Shown in pieces: positions 56,106 to 60,199 of a stretch of 64,000 nucleotides of DNA; position 1 is the first letter of the stretch, and each line of letters begins with the position of its first letter. The notes below the pieces were generated by a model. The model was not told the origin of the DNA. It did not search any database and saw only the letters and a list, made by a program, of their open reading frames with translations. The DNA lies in contig NW_018344261.1 in the NCBI RefSeq assembly GCF_002099425.1, positions 645,001 to 709,000 of the forward strand, given 5' to 3'. The position numbers and the translations under genes are program-made. The stretch is from Phascolarctos cinereus. Taxonomy: Eukaryota; Chordata; Mammalia; Diprotodontia; Phascolarctidae.

Positions 56106-58634
56106 GAGAGAGAGAGAGAGGCAATTTTCTAAAACTTAAGAAATTGATGGAGAAAATGTTAATAATGCAGATTAAACTTAAGTGTGTTGTGCATACTTTT
56201 TTAAATGAAGAGCCAGTTGTTAAACATTTCCTTGCACATCTCTGGCTCTAAATACCTTGGAGGATTTCACTATAGGACAGAACTATATGATCTCTGGAAG
56301 TCTTTTCTAGCCTCTGTTCTAAAAGTATTCATTCTTACCTCTATCAATTACTTCAATTCCTTCTCCTTTCATTTTGCAAACCAGTTTTTCTTGTAATCTT
56401 TTCACTTCGGATTCTTTGTCTTCCAGCTGTTCTTTTAAAGATGTAAGCTCATCCTGAATAAAAGACAGAATAGCATGGTTAAAAATACGTTTGTCTTAAA
56501 GATCATTTAGAAATGTATCACACCTATTTTAATATGTTCAAATGAAAACTTTCCAAGAACTTAGAGTCAAATCTCAGAAACCAGCCAAATGCATGAAAGA
56601 CAGGCCAATTAAAGCATGACCAATTAAAGATAATGTAGCTACAATTCTATCAAATGATGTTAGGGAGTAGGCTATCAAATGGGAGAGAGAGAAAATGAAA
56701 AGTGGTAGGTCAGGCGTCTCCAAAGTTTGGATCTTATACTGGATAAAGGCTTGTTTATTTTTGGTCAAAAAAAAAAAAAGATTTTTGATAACAAAAGATA
56801 AATGGATTGGATGTTTTAAGTCAGGAAAGCAAAATATAATGGACAGATACTATGTACATGCCATCTCAACAAAACAAAATAATATCCATACTTATCATCC
56901 AGAAATACAGTTCTTTCACACATCAGGCCAATTTCATCAGAACATGAGACCAGTTAACACTCATAACCAAAGCAAAAGAATAAAAGCCAATGTAACAATG
57001 GAGAAAATGTAATAGTAGTAATAATAATAAGTGGGCATGGAACACTGTATATATCTTCAAACTTTTTTGATGTACTGATCAGTTTTGCTGATTTCACCCC
57101 TCTGCTTCCTTTATTTTATTTTCTCTCTAAAAATATTCTTTGTTATAAAAGATAACTCTTAGGAAGGGAGGAGTAGGGATATTGGAGGAAGTTTAGGCAA
57201 TGTAAAAATATCAATAAAACATATTTTTAGAAAGAAAAAGAGGTTAAAATAATAGTTAGCACTTAGCAAGTTGTCAGTTCTCAAGCTTAACATCAATTTG
57301 CTTGATTGTTTTCCTTGTACAGAATTTTAGGGGAAAGCTCTTAAACTGGACTCTATTATAAATTCTAAGATGGGTGGGTGGGTGGTTTTTTTGGGGGAGT
57401 GATTTAAACTCAGACAGAGAAGCTTGTGAACACTAAGAAACATAACATTTATCTTCATCACCTAAAAACAAAAATCCTCTTGATAGGATAGTGCCTGACA
57501 TTCTTCAAATAATCAAGATAAAGAAGATATTCAGAGCCCCTCAAAGAAGGCCCCATTAAAATTTTTGTAAATTTTTATTAAAGGTAATAGAAGGGGCAGA
57601 AAAACAGAGTGTTTAAAAGAGAGTGGAAAGGAAAGGAATGCCATTCTCCCTGTGATATGAAATAATTATGTCAGACCAAGAACATCTAACCTTCTATCTC
57701 CCTCATAGCATTTCCCTTCTTTTCCTCTTTCAAAAATGGCAGAAGCAAATATAGTTTACTGTGAAGATGAAATGAACTTCTTTGGAAGGTAAAATTTTAT
57801 GGTTTAACAACCTAACAAGTAGAAAGTTAGGTCTATTCCAAGTTTAAGTTATATTTAACTTTCAAATTCATTTTCCTCCTTCCATCCTTCTTCTCTCCCC
57901 CAACTCTATTCACTTGTGTGTTGTTGCCTTAATTTTTGTTCCAAAAACTTTCTGAAAAAGGTAGGATATGATCACACTTAAGAATATTTTAATAAGTAGT
58001 TTATGACTTTAAAAATAATCAGGCTACATGGCACAAAGAAAAATTAATGCACATTAGGAAAGCATGCCAGTCACATGGAGACATAAACACAGTTTAACAG
58101 GAAACACAAAGGTCCAACCATCCATGGTCTACTCCACCTTTAATGTCTGGCATTTTTGTTCCAGCCGCTGCTTTTCATACTGCATCTGCCCCACCTTGAT
58201 TTTCATGCTAGAAAGTTTGGCCATTAAAGACTGGTAACAGAGATAGAGCAGTGAAAGAAAACTAAAGATAGAAAAAAAAACAAAGCTAAATAGCTTAGAG
58301 AAGAGAATCAGTTTACAAGGAGGTTAGATAATCAGAGATATGACAAGTTAAGGTTTCTGTGATAAATCAGATTCTGGTTTTCCTTCTGAGCCACAGGAGG
58401 AACTTTAGGAGGTTCCCATTTGAGGGAACTCTTTTTTTATACAAATTATTCTTCATTATCCATATTTTTATATTATTAGCAAAAGGTGAGATCTGGATTA
58501 ACACATTTTAGGACTGTGTACAACTAGTAAAAGTCACTTACTTTGGTAGATTTAAGCTTTTTCTCATATTGAAGTCTCTCATTGTCCATTTCACCAACTC
58601 GTAATCTCAAATCATTAATTTCCTGCATTAGGCC
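13684..58634 (-). CDS. PPFIBP1: PPFIBP1 (liprin-beta-1), 3' 23 coding exons; 5' end outside window
   Basis: Liprin-beta-1 is a cytoplasmic scaffold that pairs with liprin-alpha and is part of cortical adhesion and microtubule-anchoring complexes; S100A4 is a known binding partner. From the sequence I placed 23 exons with GT-AG borders, summing to 2469 nt (822 codons plus TGA). In order they encode the second half of the N-terminal coiled coil (exons 58634-52420), a Ser/Pro-rich linker with SASAP-type motifs (45481-22905), three SAM domains (about 21430-16190) and the C-terminal tail ending TDEDSNV. Residues agree with human liprin-beta-1 as I recall it at most positions in the SAM region and less so in the linker. 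Exons for the first ~200 residues are not in the window; 58635-64000 is intron. Each exon is listed separately below. Confidence 0.97.
13877..13942 (-). CDS. PPFIBP1: PPFIBP1 exon, C-terminal tail
   Basis: 66 nt, 22 codons: MEDSEGTVRQIGAFSEGINN then LT. Acceptor TGCAG, donor GTAAGT, phase 0 at both ends. Confidence 0.97.
14225..14292 (+). repeat. L2 3' tail
   Basis: Contains 'agcccagtgcctggcataga' and 'taataaatgtttattgagtg', the L2 terminus. Confidence 0.75.
14630..14865 (-). repeat. CORE-SINE/MIR-like, antisense
   Basis: Runs from 'tttatatagttcctactatg' to 'tatccacggtaccacctagt', the antisense order of a marsupial CORE-SINE with a full 3' end. Confidence 0.7.
15068..15247 (-). CDS. PPFIBP1: PPFIBP1 exon, post-SAM basic/acidic tail
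   Basis: 60 codons, PKKLTFSNFGNLRKKKQED... to ...YDDDDLDRLEQ. Acceptor TTTTAAAG, donor GTAAAT. Human reads EEYVCPMELGQAS where this copy reads EEYICPMELGQAS. Confidence 0.97.
16138..16326 (-). CDS. PPFIBP1: PPFIBP1 exon, second half of SAM3
   Basis: 63 codons, VLEPRFNVETMAQLLNIPPN ... PDYVLLTATAKVK. Contains most of the SAM3 helical core (KTLLRRHLATHFNLLIG). Acceptor TTACAG, donor GTAAGT. Confidence 0.98.
16840..16978 (+). repeat. CR1/L3 LINE 3' end, sense
   Basis: Contains 'ctccttggaggtctttactc' and ends 'cttatgattctt' after 'ccccttccaactcttaagat', the typical CR1/L3 end. Confidence 0.75.
17207..17332 (-). CDS. PPFIBP1: PPFIBP1 exon, first half of SAM3
   Basis: 42 codons, NNITPSEVSQWTNHRVMEWL then RSVDLAEYAPNLRGSGVHGG and LM. 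Acceptor CCCATAG, donor GTAAAG. The WTNHRVMEWL helix opens SAM3. Confidence 0.97.
17940..18065 (-). repeat. MIR fragment, antisense
   Basis: Contains 'atctaacccaatctcctcat' and 'tttgcagatgaagaaa', the antisense MIR/CORE type. Confidence 0.55.
18227..18349 (-). CDS. PPFIBP1: PPFIBP1 exon, second half of SAM2
   Basis: 41 codons, DDLLSLKVVSVLHHLSIKRA then IQVLRINNFEPNCLRRRPSD and E. Acceptor CTCCAAG, donor GTAACA. Identical to the recalled human sequence over nearly the whole exon. Confidence 0.98.
19938..20026 (-). CDS. PPFIBP1: PPFIBP1 exon, SAM2
   Basis: 89 nt. After completing an Arg codon it reads WLDDIGLPQYKTQFDEGRVD then GRMLHYMTV. Acceptor GTTTTAG, donor GTAAGT. Confidence 0.98.
20170..20281 (-). 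CDS. PPFIBP1: PPFIBP1 exon, end of SAM1 and start of SAM2
   Basis: 112 nt, ELGIKHSLHRKKLQLALQAL then GSEEETNHGKLDFNWVT and the first base of Arg. Acceptor TCCTCTAG, donor GTAAGA. Confidence 0.98.
21310..21460 (-). CDS. PPFIBP1: PPFIBP1 exon, SAM1
   Basis: 151 nt, completing Ser then DLDMPFAKWTKEQVCNWLLD, QGLGSYMNSGKHWIASGQTL, LQASQQDLEK. Acceptor CTACTAG, donor GTGAAG. Confidence 0.98.
22595..22852 (-). repeat. CORE-SINE/MIR-like, antisense, nearly full length
   Basis: Runs from 'catttataacagatgaggca' through 'agatgaggaaactgaggcaa' to 'ccactgcaccacctacctgc'. Confidence 0.8.
22905..23033 (-). CDS. PPFIBP1: PPFIBP1 exon, linker before SAM1
   Basis: 129 nt, completing Lys then LRRSQSTTFNPDDMSEPEFK, RGGTRATAGPRLGWSRDLGQ, SN plus two bases of Ser. 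Acceptor ATTATTCAG, donor GTAAGA. Confidence 0.98.
23417..23567 (-). CDS. PPFIBP1: PPFIBP1 exon, Ser/Pro linker
   Basis: 151 nt, completing Ala then ETEKETAEDPAVAGLPSLGK, DAECTSPFQISPPSPDSKKK, SRSIMKLFG. The middle has drifted from human, but SPFQI.PPSPDSKKKSR.IMKLFGK is held. Acceptor GGAACAG, donor GTAAGT. Confidence 0.97.
23886..23975 (-). mobile_element. Marsupial ~145 bp SINE, 5'-truncated, antisense
   Basis: T-rich tail then 'aaggcaattggggttaagtg' and 'ggtcacacagctagcaagtg'. Flanked by CTGTAAGCTGTTCTCTT on both sides (about 23869 and 23976), so the truncated copy is a complete insertion event. Confidence 0.9.
24000..25497 (+). repeat. L2 LINE, sense, long copy interrupted by a CORE-SINE
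   Basis: 24000-25035 follows the L2 ORF2 3' part ('ccaaagttcagttctgagct', 'tgatctcccaaggccactgg', 'aagcactttg'-type end). 25335-25497 is its 3' tail ('ccactcaataaatgcatatt'). 25040-25335 is an inserted antisense CORE-SINE/MIR ('gtaccaggcactatattaag' to 'ttgtaccatctagctgc'). Confidence 0.7.
25500..27230. other. PPFIBP1 intron, nothing identified
   Basis: Apparently unique intronic sequence. Short open frames at 26001-26397 have no recognisable similarity and no plausible splice context. Confidence 0.5.
27236..27268 (-). CDS. PPFIBP1: PPFIBP1 33-nt microexon
   Basis: 33 nt between ATCTGAAG and GTATAG. It completes Asp (G|AT) and reads RSRSASAPTL plus the first base of the next codon. Length is a multiple of three, so inclusion or skipping keeps the frame. 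Human liprin-beta-1 isoforms differ by an 11-residue insert of this type (recalled). The peptide echoes the end of the preceding exon, RTASAPNL. Confidence 0.93.
   Translation of the reverse strand: MVAEVQVHLR
27800..27966. repeat. Simple repeat, ending in (TG)n
   Basis: ATAC/ATGT-rich sequence followed by about 25 TG units at 27916-27966. Confidence 0.95.
27985..28175 (+). mobile_element. RTE-linked marsupial SINE, partial
   Basis: Contains 'gtagtatctgactcttcata' and 'tggtttgccatttccttctc', then 'gatgaggaaactgacaaggt'. Same family as 45934, 47393 and 60797 but shorter. Confidence 0.8.
28220..28560 (+). repeat. Marsupial LINE 3' fragment
   Basis: Contains 'atgtccattaattagggaat' and 'tattattccaccataagaaa', wording of a very common marsupial LINE 3' region (probably L1-type). 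Confidence 0.55.
28810..28981 (-). CDS. PPFIBP1: PPFIBP1 exon, linker with SASAP motif
   Basis: 172 nt, TVPPGQISKFGSLPPKVQGP, GPSAGDNAFGTRKARSSFGR, GFFKIKNNKRTASAPNL plus one base. The acceptor TTCTTTAG is chosen because it keeps phase 0; using the CAG four bases on would shift the frame. Donor GTATGT. Matches human RSSFGRGFFKIKSNKRTASAPNL. Confidence 0.96.
29230..29645 (+). pseudogene. Y-box (YBX1/YBX3-type) retropseudogene fragment
   Basis: At about 29552-29600 the + strand encodes KKVLATKVLGTVKWFN if read in the Y-box frame, then diverges. Upstream it has 'ccctcagccatcaccatgga', like a Y-box 5'UTR and start. It shares several blocks with the minus-strand copy at 3130-3720. It is truncated inside the cold-shock domain, lies in a PPFIBP1 intron in the opposite orientation, and lacks introns, so a dead retrocopy is most likely. 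Confidence 0.65.
29655..29790 (+). repeat. L2 3' tail
   Basis: Contains 'acagtgctttgcacacagta' then 'aagcatttgataaatgtttt' and ATTCATTCATT repeats. Confidence 0.75.
30396..30425 (-). CDS. PPFIBP1: PPFIBP1 30-nt microexon
   Basis: 10 codons, EKEPLQKPPE (human EKETIQKTSE). Acceptor TCATACAG, donor GTGATT, phase 0 at both ends. Confidence 0.9.
30816..30876 (-). CDS. PPFIBP1: PPFIBP1 exon, linker
   Basis: 61 nt, completing Leu then SSTLHKSSSLGNLKKEVSET. Acceptor TTTTTAG. The donor GTTGGT is a weak match to consensus but is the only one that fits the phase; the end of this exon is less certain than the others. Confidence 0.88.
31032..31191 (-). mobile_element. Marsupial ~145 bp SINE, antisense, with TSD
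   Basis: T-rich tail, then 'aaggcaattggggttaagtg' to 'agcaccacctaggttcccc'. Flanked by TATGTATTTAATTT at 31017 and 31192. Confidence 0.95.
31530..31612. repeat. AT-rich simple repeat
   Basis: TATC/TATA and ACATAT units ending in about 20 bp of (AT)n. Confidence 0.9.
31640..31800 (-). repeat. MIR/CORE-SINE, antisense
   Basis: Contains 'acagttgagggaactgaggt' and 'aacccagtgatataggtgtc'. Confidence 0.6.
31830..32480 (+). repeat. Marsupial LINE 3' fragment
   Basis: Contains 'gatgaactgatgcagtgatt' and later 'ggattaattttgcttgacga', a recognisable marsupial LINE 3' end (probably L1-type). A 176-codon open frame starting at 32231 is embedded here and is not considered a gene. Confidence 0.55.
33090..34335 (+). 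repeat. L2 LINE, sense, interrupted at 33664-33952
   Basis: Left part has 'actggatgtccagtagacct', 'aaactaaacatgtccaaaac' and 'gactattgcaatagcctact'. Right part ends 'cacatagtaggtgcttaata' 'aatgtttattga'. It is split by a composite retrocopy listed next. Confidence 0.8.
33664..33952 (+). mobile_element. Composite retrocopy: ERV LTR R-region plus SINE, with 16 bp TSD
   Basis: 33664-33792 resembles the R region of the ERV copies at 41489 and 45175: same first bases (GGCT.AGATT.TTAAAAT) and same end (AATAAACCTTGTCTTTGGCTG) followed by 11 A. A ~145 bp marsupial SINE (33804-33930) with an A-rich tail follows directly. The whole is flanked by AACATTGGCCACTTTG (33648) and AACACTGGCCGCTTTG (33953). 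The LTR part is a short fossil without coding content. Confidence 0.75.
34950..35270 (+). repeat. Unnamed dispersed repeat, related to 36775-37060
   Basis: Shares 'tcaaagaaagggaactaccg' and 'ctccagatattctgatgaga' in altered form with the block at about 36850-37030, in the same orientation. Confidence 0.6.
35295..35635 (-). repeat. L1-like LINE 3' end, antisense
   Basis: T-rich start then 'tttagttttcaatatttact' 'tccacaagattttgcattcc'. The same block recurs at 59049-59195. Read on the minus strand it ends in an A-rich tail. Confidence 0.6.
35636..35732 (-). mobile_element. Marsupial ~145 bp SINE, partial, antisense
   Basis: Contains 'ggatttgaactcaggtcccc' to 'ccactgcgccacctagctgc'. Confidence 0.85.
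36374..36525 (+). mobile_element. Marsupial ~145 bp SINE, sense
   Basis: From 'gaggcagctaggtggcacag' to 'taaccccaattgcctagccc'. It lies 121 bp from the PPFIBP1 exon at 36646. Confidence 0.93.
36646..36702 (-). CDS. PPFIBP1: PPFIBP1 exon, linker
   Basis: 57 nt, completing Asn then DGKTILDAALEVQMCDNL plus two bases of Leu. Human reads DGNIILGATVDTQLCDKLL. Acceptor TTTCAG, donor GTAAGT. Confidence 0.93.
36775..37460 (+). mobile_element. LTR-like fossil, unnamed family
   Basis: Begins with the repeat shared with 34950-35270 and continues to a TATA-like 'aaccctatataggtgagtat' and an LTR-like end near 'gggaggaattgctctccagg'. No coding content and no defined terminal duplications; the LTR assignment is tentative. 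Confidence 0.3.
37726..37841 (-). CDS. PPFIBP1: PPFIBP1 exon, linker
   Basis: 116 nt, LHMSILQVSMPSFSPISKDL, ETSDKSKSPPKPETSADV plus two bases. Human has FHTTILQVSIPSLLPATVSM. Acceptor ATTACAG, donor GTATGT. Confidence 0.94.
38080..38270 (-). repeat. CR1/L3 LINE fragment, antisense
   Basis: Contains 'gaaagtttttcctgacatca' and 'ctacccattgttcctggttg', the antisense of a CR1/L3 3' region. Confidence 0.6.
38810..39070. repeat. AT-rich low-complexity sequence
   Basis: ATAC and ATAT repeats and long A/T runs; no other structure seen. Confidence 0.8.
39910..40125 (-). repeat. MIR/CORE-SINE, antisense
   Basis: Contains 'cagataaggtaactgagtcc' and 'gggatttgaattcaggtctt'. Confidence 0.7.
40130..41475. 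other. PPFIBP1 intron, nothing identified
   Basis: No coding similarity or clear repeat signature; the open frames at 40563-40925 and 41344-41577 are short and unsupported. Confidence 0.5.
41489..45320 (+). mobile_element. Processed retrocopy of an endogenous retrovirus transcript
   Basis: Fossil ERV copy of 3.8 kb, opposite in orientation to PPFIBP1. It starts with an R region (41489-~41630), followed by U5-like sequence and a primer-binding-site-like 'ttggtggcccatatggggaa' near 41740. At the 3' end are a G-rich polypurine-like run near 44738, a U3 with TATATAAG at 45145, and R again (45175-45314) ending at AATAAA (45293) plus a short A-run. It lacks U3 at the 5' end and U5 at the 3' end, which is the structure of an mRNA, not a provirus. 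It is flanked by the 13 bp duplication GAAAAACAATACC (41476-41488 and 45321-45333). No intact retroviral frame is seen; it is broken and many changes are evident. The two R regions are roughly four-fifths alike by eye, so the parent is old. A SINE sits inside at 43845-43993. Family not named; class uncertain. Confidence 0.85.
43845..43993 (-). mobile_element. Marsupial ~145 bp SINE inside the ERV retrocopy
   Basis: T-rich start, then 'ggcaatggggttaagtgact' to 'gtcacctagctgcccc'. Flanked by AAAGAGGGTTCCT and AAAGAGAGGGTTCCT. It is younger than its host element. Confidence 0.93.
45333..45481 (-). CDS. PPFIBP1: PPFIBP1 exon, end of coiled coil and start of linker
   Basis: 149 nt, completing Gly then KEGEFEELPSSISALLEMQS, VSDLEKSPPSTPVTGSPSHD, VLNTSVPEE. 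Human has KSPSPTPVMGSPSCDPFNTSVPEE. Acceptor TTTACCTAG. The donor is GAG|GTATTG; its 12 intronic bases GTATTGTTTTTC are part of the ERV target-site duplication, and the ERV poly(A) begins right after them. Confidence 0.96.
45934..46175 (+). mobile_element. RTE-linked marsupial SINE
   Basis: From 'gttgttcagttgttttcagt' through 'tagagtggtttgccatttcc' and 'gaaattgaggcaaatagggt' to 'ctctctatccattgcat'. Confidence 0.88.
46735..46912 (-). repeat. MIR fragment, antisense
   Basis: Contains 'agatgaggaaactgaggctg' and 'tttccactgtaccacagtgc'. Confidence 0.65.
47393..47646 (+). mobile_element. RTE-linked marsupial SINE with TSD
   Basis: From 'ttgttattcagtcattttca' through 'ggagtgatttgccatttcct' to 'accatacagctgccc'. 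CTATACTAATAG and CTATACTAACAG flank the copy. Confidence 0.9.
47770..48475 (-). repeat. MIR/CORE-SINE fragments, antisense
   Basis: Diverged antisense pieces at about 47800-47930 and 48270-48455 ('gtaaggaaacagagactctg', 'gaccttctgactcagtgcta'). Confidence 0.45.
49141..49211. repeat. 71 bp direct repeat, copy 1
   Basis: Identical to 49782-49852 apart from one base (A/C at repeat position 7). Contains 'ctgccatcctcagaggaagg' and ends 'ccctctgtgc'. Confidence 0.97.
49782..49852. repeat. 71 bp direct repeat, copy 2
   Basis: Second copy, 641 bp downstream. It is placed just after a MIR-like end ('aagattttatcatt'), so this copy looks like the inserted one. Confidence 0.97.
50968..51113 (+). mobile_element. 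Marsupial ~145 bp SINE, sense
   Basis: From 'ggggcagctaggtggtgcag' to 'cgtattgcctagcgaggaaa' and an A-tail. Short flanking match AAAGTAGAAGG / AAAGTGGAAAGG. Confidence 0.95.
51430..51593 (+). mobile_element. Marsupial ~145 bp SINE, sense, with TSD
   Basis: From 'ggggcagcgagatggtgcag' to an A-rich tail. Flanked by AAGTACAAATAT at 51417 and 51595. Only about 320 bp from the previous copy and closely related to it. Confidence 0.95.
52420..52504 (-). CDS. PPFIBP1: PPFIBP1 exon, coiled coil
   Basis: 85 nt, DRKIEDLRQCLSRYKKVQDM, VILSQGKK plus one base. Human DRKIEDLRQCLNRYKKMQDT. Acceptor TCTCATAG, donor GTAGAG. Confidence 0.97.
52622..52675. repeat. (TGTA/TGCA)n simple repeat
   Basis: Four-base units of ATGT and ATGC, about 50 bp, in the PPFIBP1 intron. 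Confidence 0.9.
53254..53315 (-). CDS. PPFIBP1: PPFIBP1 exon, coiled coil
   Basis: 62 nt, completing Asp then IEVQKMKKSVESLMAANEEK. Acceptor TTTCCAG, donor GTAGAT. Confidence 0.97.
54000..54450 (-). repeat. MIR/CORE-SINE fragments, antisense
   Basis: Two consecutive pieces: about 53980-54290 ('gaggttaaatgacttgtcca') and 54290-54440 ('tatttataggtaaggaaact'). Confidence 0.55.
54793..54949 (-). mobile_element. Marsupial ~145 bp SINE, antisense, with TSD
   Basis: T-rich tail then 'ggctaggcaatgggattaag' to 'gcgccacctagctgccccc'. Flanked by AAAGCTTTCTTTTT and AAGGCTTTCTTTTT. Confidence 0.95.
55020..55180 (+). repeat. MIR fragment, sense
   Basis: Contains 'ggacctcaatttcctcctct' and 'acaaaataggactaataatc'. 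Confidence 0.65.
55185..56040. other. PPFIBP1 intron, nothing identified
   Basis: No exon-like sequence fitting liprin-beta-1 and no clear repeat; short frame at 55513-55719 is unsupported. Confidence 0.5.
56050..56121. repeat. (GTAT)n, (TG)n and (AG)n simple repeats
   Basis: GTAT units, then about 18 TG units, then about 8 AG units. Confidence 0.95.
56339..56453 (-). CDS. PPFIBP1: PPFIBP1 exon, coiled coil
   Basis: 115 nt, DELTSLKEQLEDKESEVKRL, QEKLVCKMKGEGIEVIDR plus one base. Heptad-rich with many Glu/Lys. Acceptor TTTATTCAG, donor GTAAGA. Confidence 0.98.
56980..57240 (+). repeat. Marsupial LINE 3'-end fragment
   Basis: Contains 'gctgatttcacccctctgct' and 'tcttaggaagggaggagtag', ending in AATAAAAC and A-rich sequence. 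Identified only by general resemblance. Confidence 0.4.
58138..58230 (-). CDS. PPFIBP1: PPFIBP1 exon, coiled coil
   Basis: 93 nt, 31 codons: SLMAKLSSMKIKVGQMQYEK then QRLEQKCQTLK. Acceptor TGTTACCAG, donor GTGGAG, phase 0 at both ends. Confidence 0.97.
58542..58634 (-). CDS. PPFIBP1: PPFIBP1 exon, coiled coil (most 5' exon in window)
   Basis: 93 nt, 31 codons: GLMQEINDLRLRVGEMDNER then LQYEKKLKSTK. Human GLIQEINDLRLKVSEMDSERLQYEKKLKSTK differs at few positions. Donor GTAAGT. The acceptor reads GTGTGACAG directly after a long TG tract and has no nearby pyrimidine tract. The exon can be skipped without a frame change. Confidence 0.97.
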
Positions 58635-58646
58635 CTGTCACACATG

Positions 58647-58650
<4 letters not shown>

Positions 58651-58704
<54 letters not shown>
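58651..58704. repeat. (CA)27 tract, (TG)27 on the gene strand
   Basis: Pure CA dinucleotides on +. On the transcribed strand this is a UG repeat ending 16 nt before the PPFIBP1 exon boundary at 58634. Confidence 0.98.
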
Positions 58705-58706
<2 letters not shown>

Positions 58707-58924
58707 ATGGAAAAGAAATAAAGGAAAAGTCATTTAATCAAGGAAGGAATAAACAGCAAGGCCCAAAGTGGCAGAACTTTAAGCAAGGCAGGAAGAGGAC
58801 AAAGAACAAATGCATTTGTTAATTCATTTGGTTTTGCCTTGTTAAAAGCTAAGGATTTGTATTAAAATTTTGACCCTTGTTATATATGCTTATCAGCAGG
58901 CATAAATTTAGGAATATAGACTTA

Positions 58925-59265
58925 AGAGCTGGAAGGGCCCTTGAAGGTCAACTACTCCACCCAATCACTTCATTTGACATAAACAGAAACTAAAGCCCAG
59001 AAAGGTTAAATAATATGCCCATTGGTAGTACATGACAGAATTGGGATTCGTTAATTCATCTATTTTTAGTTTTCAACATTCACTTCCACAAGATTTTGAG
59101 TTCCAAATTTTCTCCCCAACTCGCCCTTCCCCCCACCCCAAGATGGCGTGCATTCTGGATAATCCCTTCCCTTAATCTGCCCTTCATTCTATCACCAGAA
59201 TTGGGATTTGAATCCACGTCCTCTGTTTCCAGATTTAGACCTCTTTCCATCATACCATGCTCTTT
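58925..59265 (-). repeat. MIR, antisense, split by an L1-like 3' end
   Basis: MIR-like sequence (58925-59048 and 59196-59260) is interrupted by 59049-59195, an antisense L1-like 3' end like that at 35295. CAGAATTGGGATT is duplicated at 59036-59048 and 59196-59208. Confidence 0.75.
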
Positions 59266-59279
59266 TTTTTTTGTTTACA

Positions 59280-60190
59280 CTTATTAAGTTTATGATAAAA
59301 AAGGGAGGAAGGGAGGGAATAAGAGAAAGGTGAAGGAATGAGGGAAGGGAGGGAGGGAAAAATCATCAATTAATTTTGAAGTTCAGCTAGAAAATTAAGG
59401 GGAAGAAATCCCAGGAAAACAAAAGAGAATCACAAAACAGAATATAAAGTGACTATAAGTACTTCAAATATATTAAAATTAAGTGAATCTATTATTTGTG
59501 AAGCTTACAACTATTTTGATTTGATTTCACCCTTGTGGCCATATACTCCTGGGAGAGATCTCAGAGAATCAGACTATGTTGTATCTACCGTTGATTTTTA
59601 ATAGCTACAGATTTCTTAAATTTCACAAAATAGATCAATAAATTAAATGAACAAAAAAACCTCATAAAACAAAACCCCTAGTTTTTCCATCTTTTGAATA
59701 ATATTTGATTTAAGGCAACGTATGTTTCTAGAGTACTAGTTGCTATTATAAGGCTAAGAAGTTATTTTCAGTGCTGTTTCTTAATTGTTCTATAGTACTC
59801 AATATGATACTAGTCATATGATGAAAGGAAATCTTCCCTCTTAATTAGCCTGTTTTTCCTCAATTAAAAAAAGTCTTACCAACTCTTATCACAAATTATT
59901 AATAAAATTAAAATTGATAAAACACAAAAGATGAATACAAGGTAATTATCCCTTTCTCTGTCAGGTATTCTTGGATAAGAAATGAATATTTCCTTCTAGT
60001 CTTTCATGATTAGTAACAAAAAGTAAAACCCAAGAGGTGGCCTAGCCTGACAAGATGGGGATAGAAGAAGTCTTGTTTAGGTGGTCATTATGGACCTGGT
60101 AATTAAAACAGAACTTTACTAAGAGGGACATAAATGGTCCCCTTAGCACTTTGGTTAGTAATTATCAGTAATAGAGGAAGGAAAATAATG
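59280..60190. other. PPFIBP1 intron, nothing identified
   Basis: A GGGA-rich stretch at 59303-59360, then AT-rich unique sequence. No upstream PPFIBP1 exon could be found. Confidence 0.5.
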
Positions 60191-60199
60191 TAGGTCTTC

